Below, one piece after another: positions 53,105-62,022 of a stretch of DNA of 64,000 bases. Location of the stretch: contig DASZWD010000054.1 of assembly GCA_035546775.1 (NCBI GenBank), forward strand, positions 34,146 to 98,145, written 5' to 3'. Under the pieces are notes generated by a model. The model was not told where the DNA came from, did no database searches, and saw only the letters and a program-made list of their open reading frames with translations. This stretch comes from Acidimicrobiales bacterium. GTDB lineage: Bacteria > Actinomycetota > Acidimicrobiia > Acidimicrobiales > JACCXE01. Made by a program: the position numbers and the translations under genes. Every line of letters begins with the position of its first letter. Within the stretch, counting starts at the first letter, position 1.

Positions 53105-53129
53105 GCGCGTCCAAGTACTTTTTGCGCCG

Positions 53130-53924
53130 ATGCCGAACTCACGGTCGCGGAGGAACAACCCGTCGAAGCAGGAGCGCGCCGCCCTCCAGTCGGCGGCCCG
53201 CCAGGCGAACCAGAACCGCAAGCAGCGCCGCGGGCTGGGCTATGCCGTCGCCATCGCCTTGGTGGCGATCCTGTTCACCTTCGGCGTCCTCGGCCAGAAC
53301 CTCAACGGCCGCGGCAAGAAGTCGACGGCGACCACCACGCCGGACCAGAACATCGCGGGCAAGCCGCCGTGCCCCAAGCTCGACGGCAGCTCGAAGCGCC
53401 AGCTGATCTTCGACACCGCCCCCGGGCCCTGCGTCGACAAGAACAAGGTCTACGACGCGGTGATCCAGACGACGGCGGGCACCCTGACCGTCGAGATCTA
53501 CCCGGCCCGGGCCTACAACGCGGCGAACAACTTCATCTTCTTGGCGCTGTACCACTTCTACGACGGGCTGCCCTTCCACCGGGTGCTGCGCGACACGTTC
53601 GTCCAAACCGGCGATCCGGTGGCCCCCGGCATCACCAGCGCCGGCTACGAGTTTCCCGACGACGGCCTGCCCGCCTCCTCGAGCCAGTACGTGAAGGGCG
53701 CCATGCTCTTCGCCCACGAGGCGGCCGACGCCAACGGCAGCCAGATCCTCATCATCAGCGGGCCGGGCGGCGCCTCGCTCAATCCGACCTTCCCGCTGTT
53801 CGGTCAGGTCAAGAAGGGCTTCGGCGTGCTCGACAAGATCAACGCCGGCGCCAGCAACAACGTCAACATGCCGACGCTGCGCTACTCGATCGTGACCGTC
53901 GAGGTGCACGAGCACAAAGGGTGA
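53130..53924 (+). CDS. Membrane-anchored cyclophilin-type peptidyl-prolyl isomerase
   Basis: 264 residues. A basic start and one membrane anchor (YAVAIALVAILFTFGVLG, about 38-55) precede an extracytoplasmic cyclophilin domain (about 108-260). Motifs: FHRVLRDTFVQTGDP and FPLFGQVKKGFGVLDKI. It should speed proline isomerisation in exported proteins, which fits its place between two secreted repeat-protein genes. ATG 53130 is selected since upstream codons belong to the terminator region. Confidence 0.85.
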   Translation: MPNSRSRRNNPSKQERAALQSAARQANQNRKQRRGLGYAVAIALVAILFTFGVLGQNLNGRGKKSTATTTPDQNIAGKPPCPKLDGSSKRQLIFDTAPGPCVDKNKVYDAVIQTTAGTLTVEIYPARAYNAANNFIFLALYHFYDGLPFHRVLRDTFVQTGDPVAPGITSAGYEFPDDGLPASSSQYVKGAMLFAHEAADANGSQILIISGPGGASLNPTFPLFGQVKKGFGVLDKINAGASNNVNMPTLRYSIVTVEVHEHKG

Positions 53925-53953
53925 CGAAATCCCTCGTCAGCGCCACAGAGAGC

Positions 53954-53991
53954 AAACCCTCAACCTGATCTAGACCCTTGGTTGAGGGTTT
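53954..53991 (+). terminator. Rho-independent terminator after the cyclophilin gene
   Basis: Stem AAACCCTCAACC/GGTTGAGGGTTT with a 14-base loop and a T run. This is a classic intrinsic terminator. Confidence 0.85.
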
Positions 53992-54299
53992 TTCCCCGGC
54001 GTACTGACGCGTTTCAGCGCCTTTCACGCCTCCCAAATGTTTGACGCGGGCGTGGCCCGCCAGTAAACCTGCGGGTGCCGACGTGCGACCTCTCTGTGCA
54101 GCAGAGGCGACGTGGGGCGAGGCGAACAACACGCTTCCCCTTCCGATGACAGTGCATCGGGCACCCCGTACCAAACGCCGAGGCGTCTTCGTCGCGGCGT
54201 GCTTCACCCAGCAACACAAAGCAACACCCAGCAGTACCCGCAGTAACCAGCAGTACCTACCTATCCAACAAACGAGAAAACACGAAAGGAGGTGAGAAA
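53992..54299. other. Long leader of the LPXTG gene, no gene seen
   Basis: 308 bases without a credible gene. It ends in AGGAGGTGA (54287-54295), a near-perfect ribosome-binding site for the TTG at 54300. No riboswitch pattern is recognised. Confidence 0.6.
54211..54260. repeat. Five imperfect 10-base repeats in the leader
   Basis: Units of the form GCAACACAAA, GCAACACCCA, GCAGTACCCG, CAGTAACCAG, CAGTACCTAC follow each other without gaps. The period is one helical turn of DNA. Could be a protein-binding phased array or an unstructured translational leader. Confidence 0.5.
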
Positions 54300-57200
54300 T
54301 TGGTTACGAGCAAAGAGAGGACTGGCTCCAAGTACGGTGCCATTGCCCTTCTGTTTTCCTCCGCGGTCATGCTGTTTGTCCTGATGTTTGGCGGGGTTGC
54401 GCACGCTGATGAAGCGGCGACAACTGCCAACGCAGGTGCAGCAGGAGCGAATACTGGCGGAAACACGGCAGGTGGCAATGGTTCGAACAACGGAGCCACC
54501 AGCAACCAGGCAGCTGCCAGTACTTCTGGCGGCGATGATGCTGTCGCGCCCAACTCTGCGAATTCGGGTAACTCGTCGAACGGTTCCGCCAGCATTACGA
54601 CTGGCAACGCCAACTCGACGGGCAACTCGGCCACGAACAACGTGTCGCAGACGACGGTGCAGGGTCACAACGGTGTCGTCTCCATTACCGACCAGAACGC
54701 GACTGTTGTCAACATTGGCATCGCAGGCGCGAACACGGGCGGTAATACGGCAGTCGGCAACGGTTCCGTGAACAACAGCAATGCCACGCAGAACGCGACC
54801 GCTACTGGCGGAAACGGTGATGCGGTTGCCACAAACGATGCGACGGTTCACAACGACTCCGGCGGCGACGCCCGTATTTCTACGGGTGACGCGTCTGCTA
54901 CAGGGTCGACGTCGAACAACACCATCAATCAGTCGAATTCCATCGACTGTCCCAACTGCCTCGGTGTGGTCGCCCTGGGCGATCAGAACGCCACCATTGT
55001 GAACGTCGGCATCGCCGGCGCGAACACTGGCGGTAACGCCGCGGTTGGTAACGGCTCCACGAACGTCGCCAACGCCAATCAGGCGTCGGCAGTGACGAAC
55101 GCTGGAACCGGCGATTCGGTCGCCAGCAACACCGGCACCGCGTCGACCAACTCCAACGGCACGGCCGGCATTATGACCGGCGACGCCAATGCAGTGGGCA
55201 ACGTGGCTACCAACAGCGTCACGCAGATCCGGAACATCGATGCACCTGGCGCCATGGGCGTCATCGTGCTAGGTGACCAGAACGCGACGACCGTGAATGC
55301 GGGAGCGGCATTCGCCAACACTGGCCTGAACACTGCGGTCGGTAACGGCGCTACTTCGACGTCGAACGCCGTCCAAGGTGCAGTTGCTGGTGCAGGTCCA
55401 CCGGCTGACGACGCTGTCGCTTCGAACGACGGCACCGCCAGCACCAACAGCAACGGCTCCGCCAGCATCAACACTGGCGCCGCCAGCGCTACCGGTAATC
55501 GCTCTACTACCAATCTCACCCAGGCGCTCAACGTGAACACGACCGGCCATGTGCTTGTCCTCACGGATCAGAACGCCAACGTCTTCAACCTCGGTCTCGC
55601 TGTGGCGAACACCGGCGGCAACATTGGCGTGGGCAATGCCTCCACCAACGTTGCGGCTGTCGCTCAGACTGCGGCCGACACCAACGCTGGAGCGAACAAC
55701 GGCGACACCGTCGCTGCGAACTTCGGCACCGCTACCGATCCGTCCAACGGTTCGGCTTCCATCACGACTGGTGCGGCTTCCGCCACTGGCAATGACTCCA
55801 CGACGAACGTCTCTCAGGCGATCAACGCGAACTCGACGGGTGGCCTCGTGCTGCCTGATCAGACCGCGCTCGTGGTCAATGCCGGTATCGGTATCGCCAA
55901 CACCGGTCTCAACCTTGCCGTGGGTAACGGCTCGGTGAACGTCGCTGCCGCTGCTCAGGCCGCAACCGTGGTCAACAACGGCGACGACTCTGTTGCATCC
56001 AACTTCGGTGATGCCACGACGACGAGCAACGGCTCGGCGTCGGTCACCACCGGCTCTGCCGACTCGCTCGGCAACTCGGGCAGCACCAACGTCGCTCAGG
56101 CCGTCAACACCAATGGTGCTGACATCGTCCTGGCCGACCAGACCGCTGCCGTCATCAACTTCGGCCTCGGTGTGTCCAACACTGGCCTCAACGCTGCTAT
56201 TGGCAATGCCTCTATCAACGTTGCTGCCACGGCACAGACCGCGACCGTCAATCCGGCTCAGTCGGATGCAGTTGCAAGCAACTTCGGCGATGCCGCCACC
56301 AACAGTGACGGTTCCGCCAGCATCACCACCGGCAATGCCACCTCCGTGGGCAGCGCCGCCGACTCGACCTTTGCGCAGACCGCGAACGCCAATGGCGCCA
56401 ACGGCTTCCTGCTCACGGATCAGACGGCGATCGCGGCCAACATCGGCCTTGGCTTTGCCAACACCGGCCTGAACCTGGCTATCGGCAACGTCGCGATTTC
56501 GGTCGCCGCTGTCGGTCAGCTCGCTCAGGTCCTCTTCGGTGGTACCGACGACGCAGTGGCGGCGAACTTCGGTTCGACGAAGACGGAGAGCAATGGCTCC
56601 TCGTCGATCACCACCGGCGCCGGCTCTGCCGTGGGCAGCCGTTCGACCACGAACGTTGCCCAGGCCGCCAACATCGACGGTGCGGGTTTCTCGCTCCCCG
56701 ATCAGACGGCTGTCGCAGTGAGCGTCGGCGTTGGCGTTGCCAACACCGGCGGCAACATCGCAGTGGGGAACGCGTCCCTGAACGTTGCGGCTGCTGGCCA
56801 GACGGCTCAGCTGCCGAACAGCAACTTCCCGAACGCGGGTGACCTCGTTGCGAGCAACGACGGCACGGCCACGACTTCGTCGAACGGCAATGCCAACATC
56901 GTCACCGGCGCCGCCAGCGCCATCGGCAATGACAGTGCAAGCACCACGAACATTTCGCAGGCTGCCAACAGCAATGGTGGCAACTTCCTGCTGAGTGATC
57001 AGAATGCGACCGTTGTCAACGTCGGTATCGCGGCTGCGAACTCTGGTGGCAACATCGCTGTCGGCAACGCTTCGCTGAACGTCGCCGCCAGTGCACAAAC
57101 CGCCGGCATCCGGGAAACCGGCGCCGGCAGCATCAACGCGGGCGATCTCGTTACTTCTAACGACTCGACCGTGAGCACCACCTCGGGCGGCAATGCGAGC

Positions 57201-59783
57201 ATCACCACTGGTGCGAGCACGGCCACCGGCAATGCCGCGACCACCAACGTTTCGCAGTCGGCGAATCATGACGGGACGGGTTTCTCCCTGCCTGATCAGA
57301 CCGCCAATGTGACCAACGTCGGTATCGCGGTTTCCAACAGCGGCCTGAATGCGGCCGTCGGTAACGCTTCGATCAACGTGGCTGCCACTGGGCAGAACGC
57401 CGCGATCCGCGAAACCGGCGCTGGCAGCATCCGCGCCGACGACCTGGTGGCGTCGAACAATGCCACCACCAGCACTGACTCCAACGGTTCGGCGAGCGTC
57501 ACCACCGGTGCCGCCACCGCCACGGGGTCGACGTCGACCACGACGGTCAACCAGGCTTCCAATACCAACATCACCGGTAATGGTTTCGCCCTGAACGACC
57601 AGACGGCCAACGTCACCAACATCGGCGTCGGTGTGGCCAACTCCGGCCTCAACGCCGCCGTTGGCAACGGCTCCATCAACGTCGCGGCCGCCGCGCAGAC
57701 TGCTCACATCCGTGAATCGGATGCGGGCAGCATTCGCGCCGGCGACCTCGCCGTGGTGAACGATGCCAGCAACACCAACAACAGCAACGGCAGCGCCAGT
57801 GTCACCACCGGTGCTTCCACTGCGACCGGCAACATGTCGACCACGACTGTGAATCAGGCCGCCAATACCAACATCACCGGTAATGGCTTCACCCTGAACG
57901 ACCAGAACGCGGGCGTCGTGAATGCTGGTGTCGGTATCGCGAACTCGGGTCTGAACCTCGCGGTCGGCAACGCCTCGGTTAATGCCAATGGCAGCAACCA
58001 GCGTGCCTTCGTGCGTGAGTCGGGCGCCGGCTCGCTTCGTGCCGACGACGTCGTCGCTAGCAACACCAGCGAGGGCGGCAACACTTCGGATGGCAATGCC
58101 AGCATCACCACTGGTGCTTCCAACGCCATCGGCAACGACGCTGGTGCTACCACCATCGTCAACCAGGCCAGCAATAGCAACATTGCCGGTTCTGGCTTCG
58201 CTCTGGTTGACCAGAACGCTCTCGTCGTCAACGTCGGTATCGGCGTGGCGAACAGCGGTCTCAACCTGGCGGTTGGCAACGCTTCGCAGAACACCGTCAC
58301 CAATTCTCAGGCGGCGCGTATTCGTGAATCGGATGCCGGGAGCCTTCGCATTGCCGGCGACGCTGCCGTGGTGAATGACGCCACGCAGTGGAACCAGAGC
58401 AATGGTTCGGCTTCGGTCCACACTGGCGACGCTGTTGGCTCGGGCAACCGTTCCACCACCGTTGTCAACCAGGTGGCCAACAACAACATCGATGGTCTCG
58501 GCTTCACGGACGTGGATAACGCCACGGTCGTCGTGAACTTCGGTGTCGGCCTTGGCAACAGCGGTCTCAACGCCGCTATTGGCAATGCCTCGCAGAACAC
58601 CAACATCGGCCCGCAGGCTGCCGTTATCCGTGAAACGGGTACCGGTTCGCTGAACGTGGGTGGCGATGCGGTTGCGTCCAACACGGCGCAGCTGAACAAC
58701 AACTCCGACGGCAGCGCCAGCATTACGACTGGTGTCGGCTGCGGATTTGGTAACACCTCGACGACCGAGACGAACGCCACCCCGGCGGACGACTCGACGA
58801 CGCTGGTGTTCAACATTGGTGTTGGCGTCGGTAACTCCGGCATCAACGCCGCCGTTGGCAATGGCTCCGTCAACACCATCACTGATGCTCAGAACGCGCG
58901 CTTCGACGAAGCGGGCGCCGGCAGCCTCAATGTTGCTGACGACGTTGTCGCCGCCAACACGGTCTCGTCCGCCAACAAGTCGAACGGTTCTGCGAACCTG
59001 ACGACCGGTGGTGCGACGGGCTTCGGCAACACGAGCACGACCATGACGAACGGCGATTCCATCGTCGTCAATCTTGGTCTTGGCCTTGCCAACACCGGCC
59101 TCAACGTCGTTGTCGGCAATGCCTCTACCAACACCATCACCTCGACTGTCTTCGCCGGCTTCGTTCAGGCCGGCCCGGGCAGCATCAACCTTGGTGATGA
59201 TGGTGTGGCGAGCAATGACATCACCGAGTCCAACGACTCGAATGGCACTGCCAACGCCACCACTGGTGATGCCTACGCGCTGGGCAATCGCTCGGCGACT
59301 GGCACCGTCGACGGCGAAGACTCGACCACTCTGAATCTCGGTCTTGCCTTCGCTAACTCCGGCCTCAATGTTGGTGCCGGTAACACTTCGGTCAACACGA
59401 CGACCCACACCGCCACGGCTACGGCTCCTGGCGAAGTGGCGTCGAACGTGGCGACTCTTAGCAACACGTCGGACGGCACGGCGAATATCCACACGGGTAA
59501 CGCCAACGCCTTCGGGAACATCGCATCGAATGCGACGTGTCAGGGCATCGACTTCGGGCCTACCTGCCCGCAGCCGGAGCTCCCGCCGCTGCCGCTGCCC
59601 TGCCCTTGCCCCCATCCGGGTCCTGGGCCGGTCGTTCCTCCGACGCCTGGTACCACGCCAACGCCGGTTCATCCGTCGGTGTCGTTGCCGAACACTGGTG
59701 GGTCGGTTGAAGGTCTCGCTCTGCTTGGCCTTCTGCTCCTCACCATCGGTGTCTTCCTTCGTCGGAAGGCGCGCACGGCGTAG
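54300..59783 (+). CDS. Giant LPXTG-anchored repeat protein
   Basis: 1827 residues. Signal peptide: basic start, hydrophobic GAIALLFSSAVMLFVLMFGG, then AHAD. About 18 repeats of 88-98 residues follow. Each repeat has two motifs: N-G-x-A-N-(T/S)-G-x-N-x-A-x-G-N-x-S-x-N, and S-x-(I/V)-x-T-G-x-A-x-x-x-G-N-x-(S/T)-x-T. Most also start with a DQNA or DQTA turn. A Pro-rich spacer (PPLPLPCPCPHPG) precedes the sorting signal: LPNTG at 1796-1800, a membrane helix and RRKAR. The product should be covalently linked to the cell wall by a sortase and form a long beta-solenoid or stalk. The sortase is not in this window. The TTG start has an excellent ribosome site. Confidence 0.9.
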   Translation: MVTSKERTGSKYGAIALLFSSAVMLFVLMFGGVAHADEAATTANAGAAGANTGGNTAGGNGSNNGATSNQAAASTSGGDDAVAPNSANSGNSSNGSASITTGNANSTGNSATNNVSQTTVQGHNGVVSITDQNATVVNIGIAGANTGGNTAVGNGSVNNSNATQNATATGGNGDAVATNDATVHNDSGGDARISTGDASATGSTSNNTINQSNSIDCPNCLGVVALGDQNATIVNVGIAGANTGGNAAVGNGSTNVANANQASAVTNAGTGDSVASNTGTASTNSNGTAGIMTGDANAVGNVATNSVTQIRNIDAPGAMGVIVLGDQNATTVNAGAAFANTGLNTAVGNGATSTSNAVQGAVAGAGPPADDAVASNDGTASTNSNGSASINTGAASATGNRSTTNLTQALNVNTTGHVLVLTDQNANVFNLGLAVANTGGNIGVGNASTNVAAVAQTAADTNAGANNGDTVAANFGTATDPSNGSASITTGAASATGNDSTTNVSQAINANSTGGLVLPDQTALVVNAGIGIANTGLNLAVGNGSVNVAAAAQAATVVNNGDDSVASNFGDATTTSNGSASVTTGSADSLGNSGSTNVAQAVNTNGADIVLADQTAAVINFGLGVSNTGLNAAIGNASINVAATAQTATVNPAQSDAVASNFGDAATNSDGSASITTGNATSVGSAADSTFAQTANANGANGFLLTDQTAIAANIGLGFANTGLNLAIGNVAISVAAVGQLAQVLFGGTDDAVAANFGSTKTESNGSSSITTGAGSAVGSRSTTNVAQAANIDGAGFSLPDQTAVAVSVGVGVANTGGNIAVGNASLNVAAAGQTAQLPNSNFPNAGDLVASNDGTATTSSNGNANIVTGAASAIGNDSASTTNISQAANSNGGNFLLSDQNATVVNVGIAAANSGGNIAVGNASLNVAASAQTAGIRETGAGSINAGDLVTSNDSTVSTTSGGNASITTGASTATGNAATTNVSQSANHDGTGFSLPDQTANVTNVGIAVSNSGLNAAVGNASINVAATGQNAAIRETGAGSIRADDLVASNNATTSTDSNGSASVTTGAATATGSTSTTTVNQASNTNITGNGFALNDQTANVTNIGVGVANSGLNAAVGNGSINVAAAAQTAHIRESDAGSIRAGDLAVVNDASNTNNSNGSASVTTGASTATGNMSTTTVNQAANTNITGNGFTLNDQNAGVVNAGVGIANSGLNLAVGNASVNANGSNQRAFVRESGAGSLRADDVVASNTSEGGNTSDGNASITTGASNAIGNDAGATTIVNQASNSNIAGSGFALVDQNALVVNVGIGVANSGLNLAVGNASQNTVTNSQAARIRESDAGSLRIAGDAAVVNDATQWNQSNGSASVHTGDAVGSGNRSTTVVNQVANNNIDGLGFTDVDNATVVVNFGVGLGNSGLNAAIGNASQNTNIGPQAAVIRETGTGSLNVGGDAVASNTAQLNNNSDGSASITTGVGCGFGNTSTTETNATPADDSTTLVFNIGVGVGNSGINAAVGNGSVNTITDAQNARFDEAGAGSLNVADDVVAANTVSSANKSNGSANLTTGGATGFGNTSTTMTNGDSIVVNLGLGLANTGLNVVVGNASTNTITSTVFAGFVQAGPGSINLGDDGVASNDITESNDSNGTANATTGDAYALGNRSATGTVDGEDSTTLNLGLAFANSGLNVGAGNTSVNTTTHTATATAPGEVASNVATLSNTSDGTANIHTGNANAFGNIASNATCQGIDFGPTCPQPELPPLPLPCPCPHPGPGPVVPPTPGTTPTPVHPSVSLPNTGGSVEGLALLGLLLLTIGVFLRRKARTA
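54420..59530 (+). repeat. Array of about 18 coding repeats of 263-295 bp
   Basis: Repeats located by the ANTG/ANSG-x-N...GN motif; measured spacings in the first units are 280-295 bases and the last about 263. Copies differ in DNA sequence, so recent exact duplication is not seen; protein motif conservation is strong. Confidence 0.85.
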
Positions 59784-59807
59784 GTGATCCCACCAACGCT
59801 GTAGGGG

Positions 59808-59833
59808 AGGGGGAGGTCTTCGGACCTCCCCCT
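59808..59833 (+). terminator. Terminator after the LPXTG gene
   Basis: Perfect 11-bp stem AGGGGGAGGTC/GACCTCCCCCT with a stable TTCG loop, 24 bases past the stop codon. Confidence 0.82.
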
Positions 59834-59877
59834 CTTCGCGTCTGCCCCTCGTCGCGCTGGGGCCGTACACTGCGCGC

Positions 59878-60861
59878 ATGGGCGTGCGGGCAAGTATCCG
59901 GCGCGGCGCGCTTACCGTCGGCCGCACCGGTCCGATGCAGCGACTGCTGCGGTTGTACGAAGACCAAGGGCTCGTGGCCCCCGCCGTGGTCGCGACGGAC
60001 GACGCCGAGGCACGCGCTCGGCGCGACCTGTGGGACCGCTACCTTCCCCGGCTGCCGCAACCGACGCTCGAGGACTTGACCGAGCACCTCGACGACTCCG
60101 ACTTGCCACCGCTCGACCGCGCCGGCGTAGACCCCTCGACCCTGACCGCCGACCAGCGTCAATGGTGGGAGGAGGGCTTCGTGCTGAAGGAGGGGTTCAT
60201 CCCCGACGACCTCCTCGACGCCTACTGGGCCCGGCGCAGCCAGCTCGAGGACCTCGGCGGCTGGCCGCAGGGCGCGCCCTACCTGACGGTGCCCGAGGCG
60301 CTCAACCTGTCCGTGTACCGTCCCCTCGTCGATCTGCTCGGTGAACTCATCGGCGAACCGATGGCAGTGAACCTGAATCTCACGGGCATCGTGAGCACCG
60401 AACGCAACTGGCACCAGGACGACTACCTGAACTATTCGGGCACGAAGAGTTGGTACTGCGCCGTGTGGTTCGCCGTGAAGGACATCGATCCAGAAAGCGG
60501 GCCGTTCCAGTACGTGCCCGGCTCGCACCGGTGGCCCGTGGTGCGCCGCGACCGCATCCGCCTGTTCTTGCCGCCCGAGGACCGCGAGGGCAACCAGTGG
60601 CCCAAGAAGACCGAGGCGATCCTCGACCCGGTCCTGATCGAGGAGATCGCCCGCCGCGGCGCCGAGGTGCGGACCTTCCTCGGCAAGAAGGGTGACGTCC
60701 TCATCTGGCACGGTCGCCTGGTGCATCGCGGCAGTCCGCCGGCGGTGCCCGGCACGATCCGCCACAGCTTCATCGCCCACTACACCGGCATCAACCACTG
60801 GGCCAACGGCCCCAACGTCGGCCACCACCCCGACGGCGGCATGTACTTCTTAGACGCCTAG
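59878..60861 (+). CDS. PhyH-family dioxygenase
   Basis: 327 residues, Fe(II)/2-oxoglutarate enzyme. Ligands: His179 and Asp181 in NWHQDDYLN, His283 in LVHRGS; Arg295 in TIRHSF would bind 2-oxoglutarate. WYCAVWFAVKDIDPESGPF and YVPGSHRWP are typical of PhyH proteins that act on small substrates. The N-terminal 90 residues are an added helical region. Substrate unknown. A HAD hydrolase gene follows on the same strand after 32 bases. Confidence 0.85.
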   Translation: MGVRASIRRGALTVGRTGPMQRLLRLYEDQGLVAPAVVATDDAEARARRDLWDRYLPRLPQPTLEDLTEHLDDSDLPPLDRAGVDPSTLTADQRQWWEEGFVLKEGFIPDDLLDAYWARRSQLEDLGGWPQGAPYLTVPEALNLSVYRPLVDLLGELIGEPMAVNLNLTGIVSTERNWHQDDYLNYSGTKSWYCAVWFAVKDIDPESGPFQYVPGSHRWPVVRRDRIRLFLPPEDREGNQWPKKTEAILDPVLIEEIARRGAEVRTFLGKKGDVLIWHGRLVHRGSPPAVPGTIRHSFIAHYTGINHWANGPNVGHHPDGGMYFLDA

Positions 60862-60893
60862 CGCCGGCGGCCTCACGTCTACTGTCGCTTCCA

Positions 60894-61622
60894 ATGGTTG
60901 AACCCGTCGAGGCGGTGATTTTTGATTGGGGTGGGACGCTGTCGCACTGGGTGCCGCAGGCGCAGGTGCCCGAGTTCTGGCGGGCTGCGGCTGCCGCCAT
61001 CGACCCGGCGCGCATCGACGACCTGGCCGCTGCGCTCATGCGGGCCGAGCACGACGTGTGGGCCCAGATCCGCGGCGCCCAACGCTCCGGCAGGATCGAG
61101 GACATCTTCGCCGCCGCCATGGCCGAGCACGACGTGGAGTTGGCCGAAGCGGAGTTCCAGCTGGCCGCGGGCAAGTACTTCGAAGCGTGGGAGCTCGAAT
61201 TGCGCCACAAGGACGACGCCGTGCCCATGCTCGCCGCGCTCAAGGGGATGGGCCTCAAGACGGCGCTGCTGTCGAATACGCACTGGCCGCGGTCGTTCCA
61301 CGAGGAGCTCCTCGAACGCGACGGGCTCGCCGAGTTCATCGACGAGCGCGTCTACTCCTCGGAGCTGACCCACGTGAAGCCGCACCCGATCGCGTTCCGG
61401 ACGACGCTGCGCGCTCTCGACGTCCGACCGGCGCGGGCGGTATTCGTCGGCGACCGGCGTTACGACGACGTGTTCGGGGCCCAATCAGCGGGAATGCGGG
61501 CGGTGCTGGTCGTGCCGGGCCCGGAAGACGACGACTACGTCGTCAATCCCGACGCCACCATCGAGTCGCTGGCCGAGCTGGTCGCCGTGATCGACGGCTG
61601 GCTGCACCCGAGCCGCCGATGA
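60894..61622 (+). CDS. HAD-superfamily hydrolase
   Basis: 242 residues. Motif I is FDWGGT: nucleophile Asp11, but the usual +2 Asp is replaced by Gly13, seen in some HAD subfamilies. Motif II LLSNTHW, motif III KPHP, motif IV VGDRRYDDVFGA are present. A helical cap lies between I and II. Likely a small-molecule phosphatase or related enzyme; the missing acid/base Asp makes the activity uncertain. Confidence 0.8.
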   Translation: MVEPVEAVIFDWGGTLSHWVPQAQVPEFWRAAAAAIDPARIDDLAAALMRAEHDVWAQIRGAQRSGRIEDIFAAAMAEHDVELAEAEFQLAAGKYFEAWELELRHKDDAVPMLAALKGMGLKTALLSNTHWPRSFHEELLERDGLAEFIDERVYSSELTHVKPHPIAFRTTLRALDVRPARAVFVGDRRYDDVFGAQSAGMRAVLVVPGPEDDDYVVNPDATIESLAELVAVIDGWLHPSRR

Positions 61623-61665
61623 GTGCTGTTTTGGAGCGCCGCGGCGCGGCTGGAAGGATGGGCCT

Positions 61666-62022
61666 ATGCGCAAGATCCTCGTCGCAGTAGCGGCATTGAC
61701 GATGGTGGGTGGCGCTGCCTGTGGCGGCGGCGGCTCGAAGAAGGCAACGACGACGACCCAGGCGAGCGGCACGGCCCCGGCGGCGGTCATCAAGGCTGAG
61801 GGCACGACGTGGACGCCCCAGGAAGTGACCGTCAAGGTCGGCGACGTGGTCGAGTGGGATGTCGACGGCAGCATCGTGCACGACCTGCACGGCGACGACG
61901 GCATCACGCACAAGGCCGGCTCGAAGTTCACGGTGACCCACGTCTATTCCAAGCCCGGAACGTACTCCTACCAGTGCTCCATTCATGCGGGAATGAATGG
62001 CACCGTGACGGTTACGCCCTAG
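61666..62022 (+). CDS. Cupredoxin-like lipoprotein
   Basis: 118 residues. Lipoprotein signal with Cys19 after MVGGAA, Gly/Ser/Thr linker, then a plastocyanin-type domain. Copper ligands: a His at 72 or 75, Cys104, His107 and Met110 in YQCSIHAGMNG. It is a likely one-electron carrier on the outer face of the membrane. It converges on the ABC exporter gene with a 4-base overlap. Confidence 0.85.
   Translation: MRKILVAVAALTMVGGAACGGGGSKKATTTTQASGTAPAAVIKAEGTTWTPQEVTVKVGDVVEWDVDGSIVHDLHGDDGITHKAGSKFTVTHVYSKPGTYSYQCSIHAGMNGTVTVTP

Noticed and set aside
53992..54299. Riboswitch in the leader of the LPXTG gene
   Set aside because: I looked for c-di-GMP, c-di-AMP and cobalamin patterns and found none; the leader contains simple repeats.
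54300..59783. Curlin repeats
   Set aside because: Repeats are Asn/Gly/Ser ladders of about 95 residues with LPXTG anchoring; the short curlin Gln-Gly-Asn-Ala-Gln pattern is not present.
55269..59927. A 1552-codon open frame antisense to the giant LPXTG gene
   Set aside because: It arises from the repeated codon pattern and high GC of the sense gene; no ribosome site, no recognisable domain, and the sense strand has a signal peptide and sorting signal.
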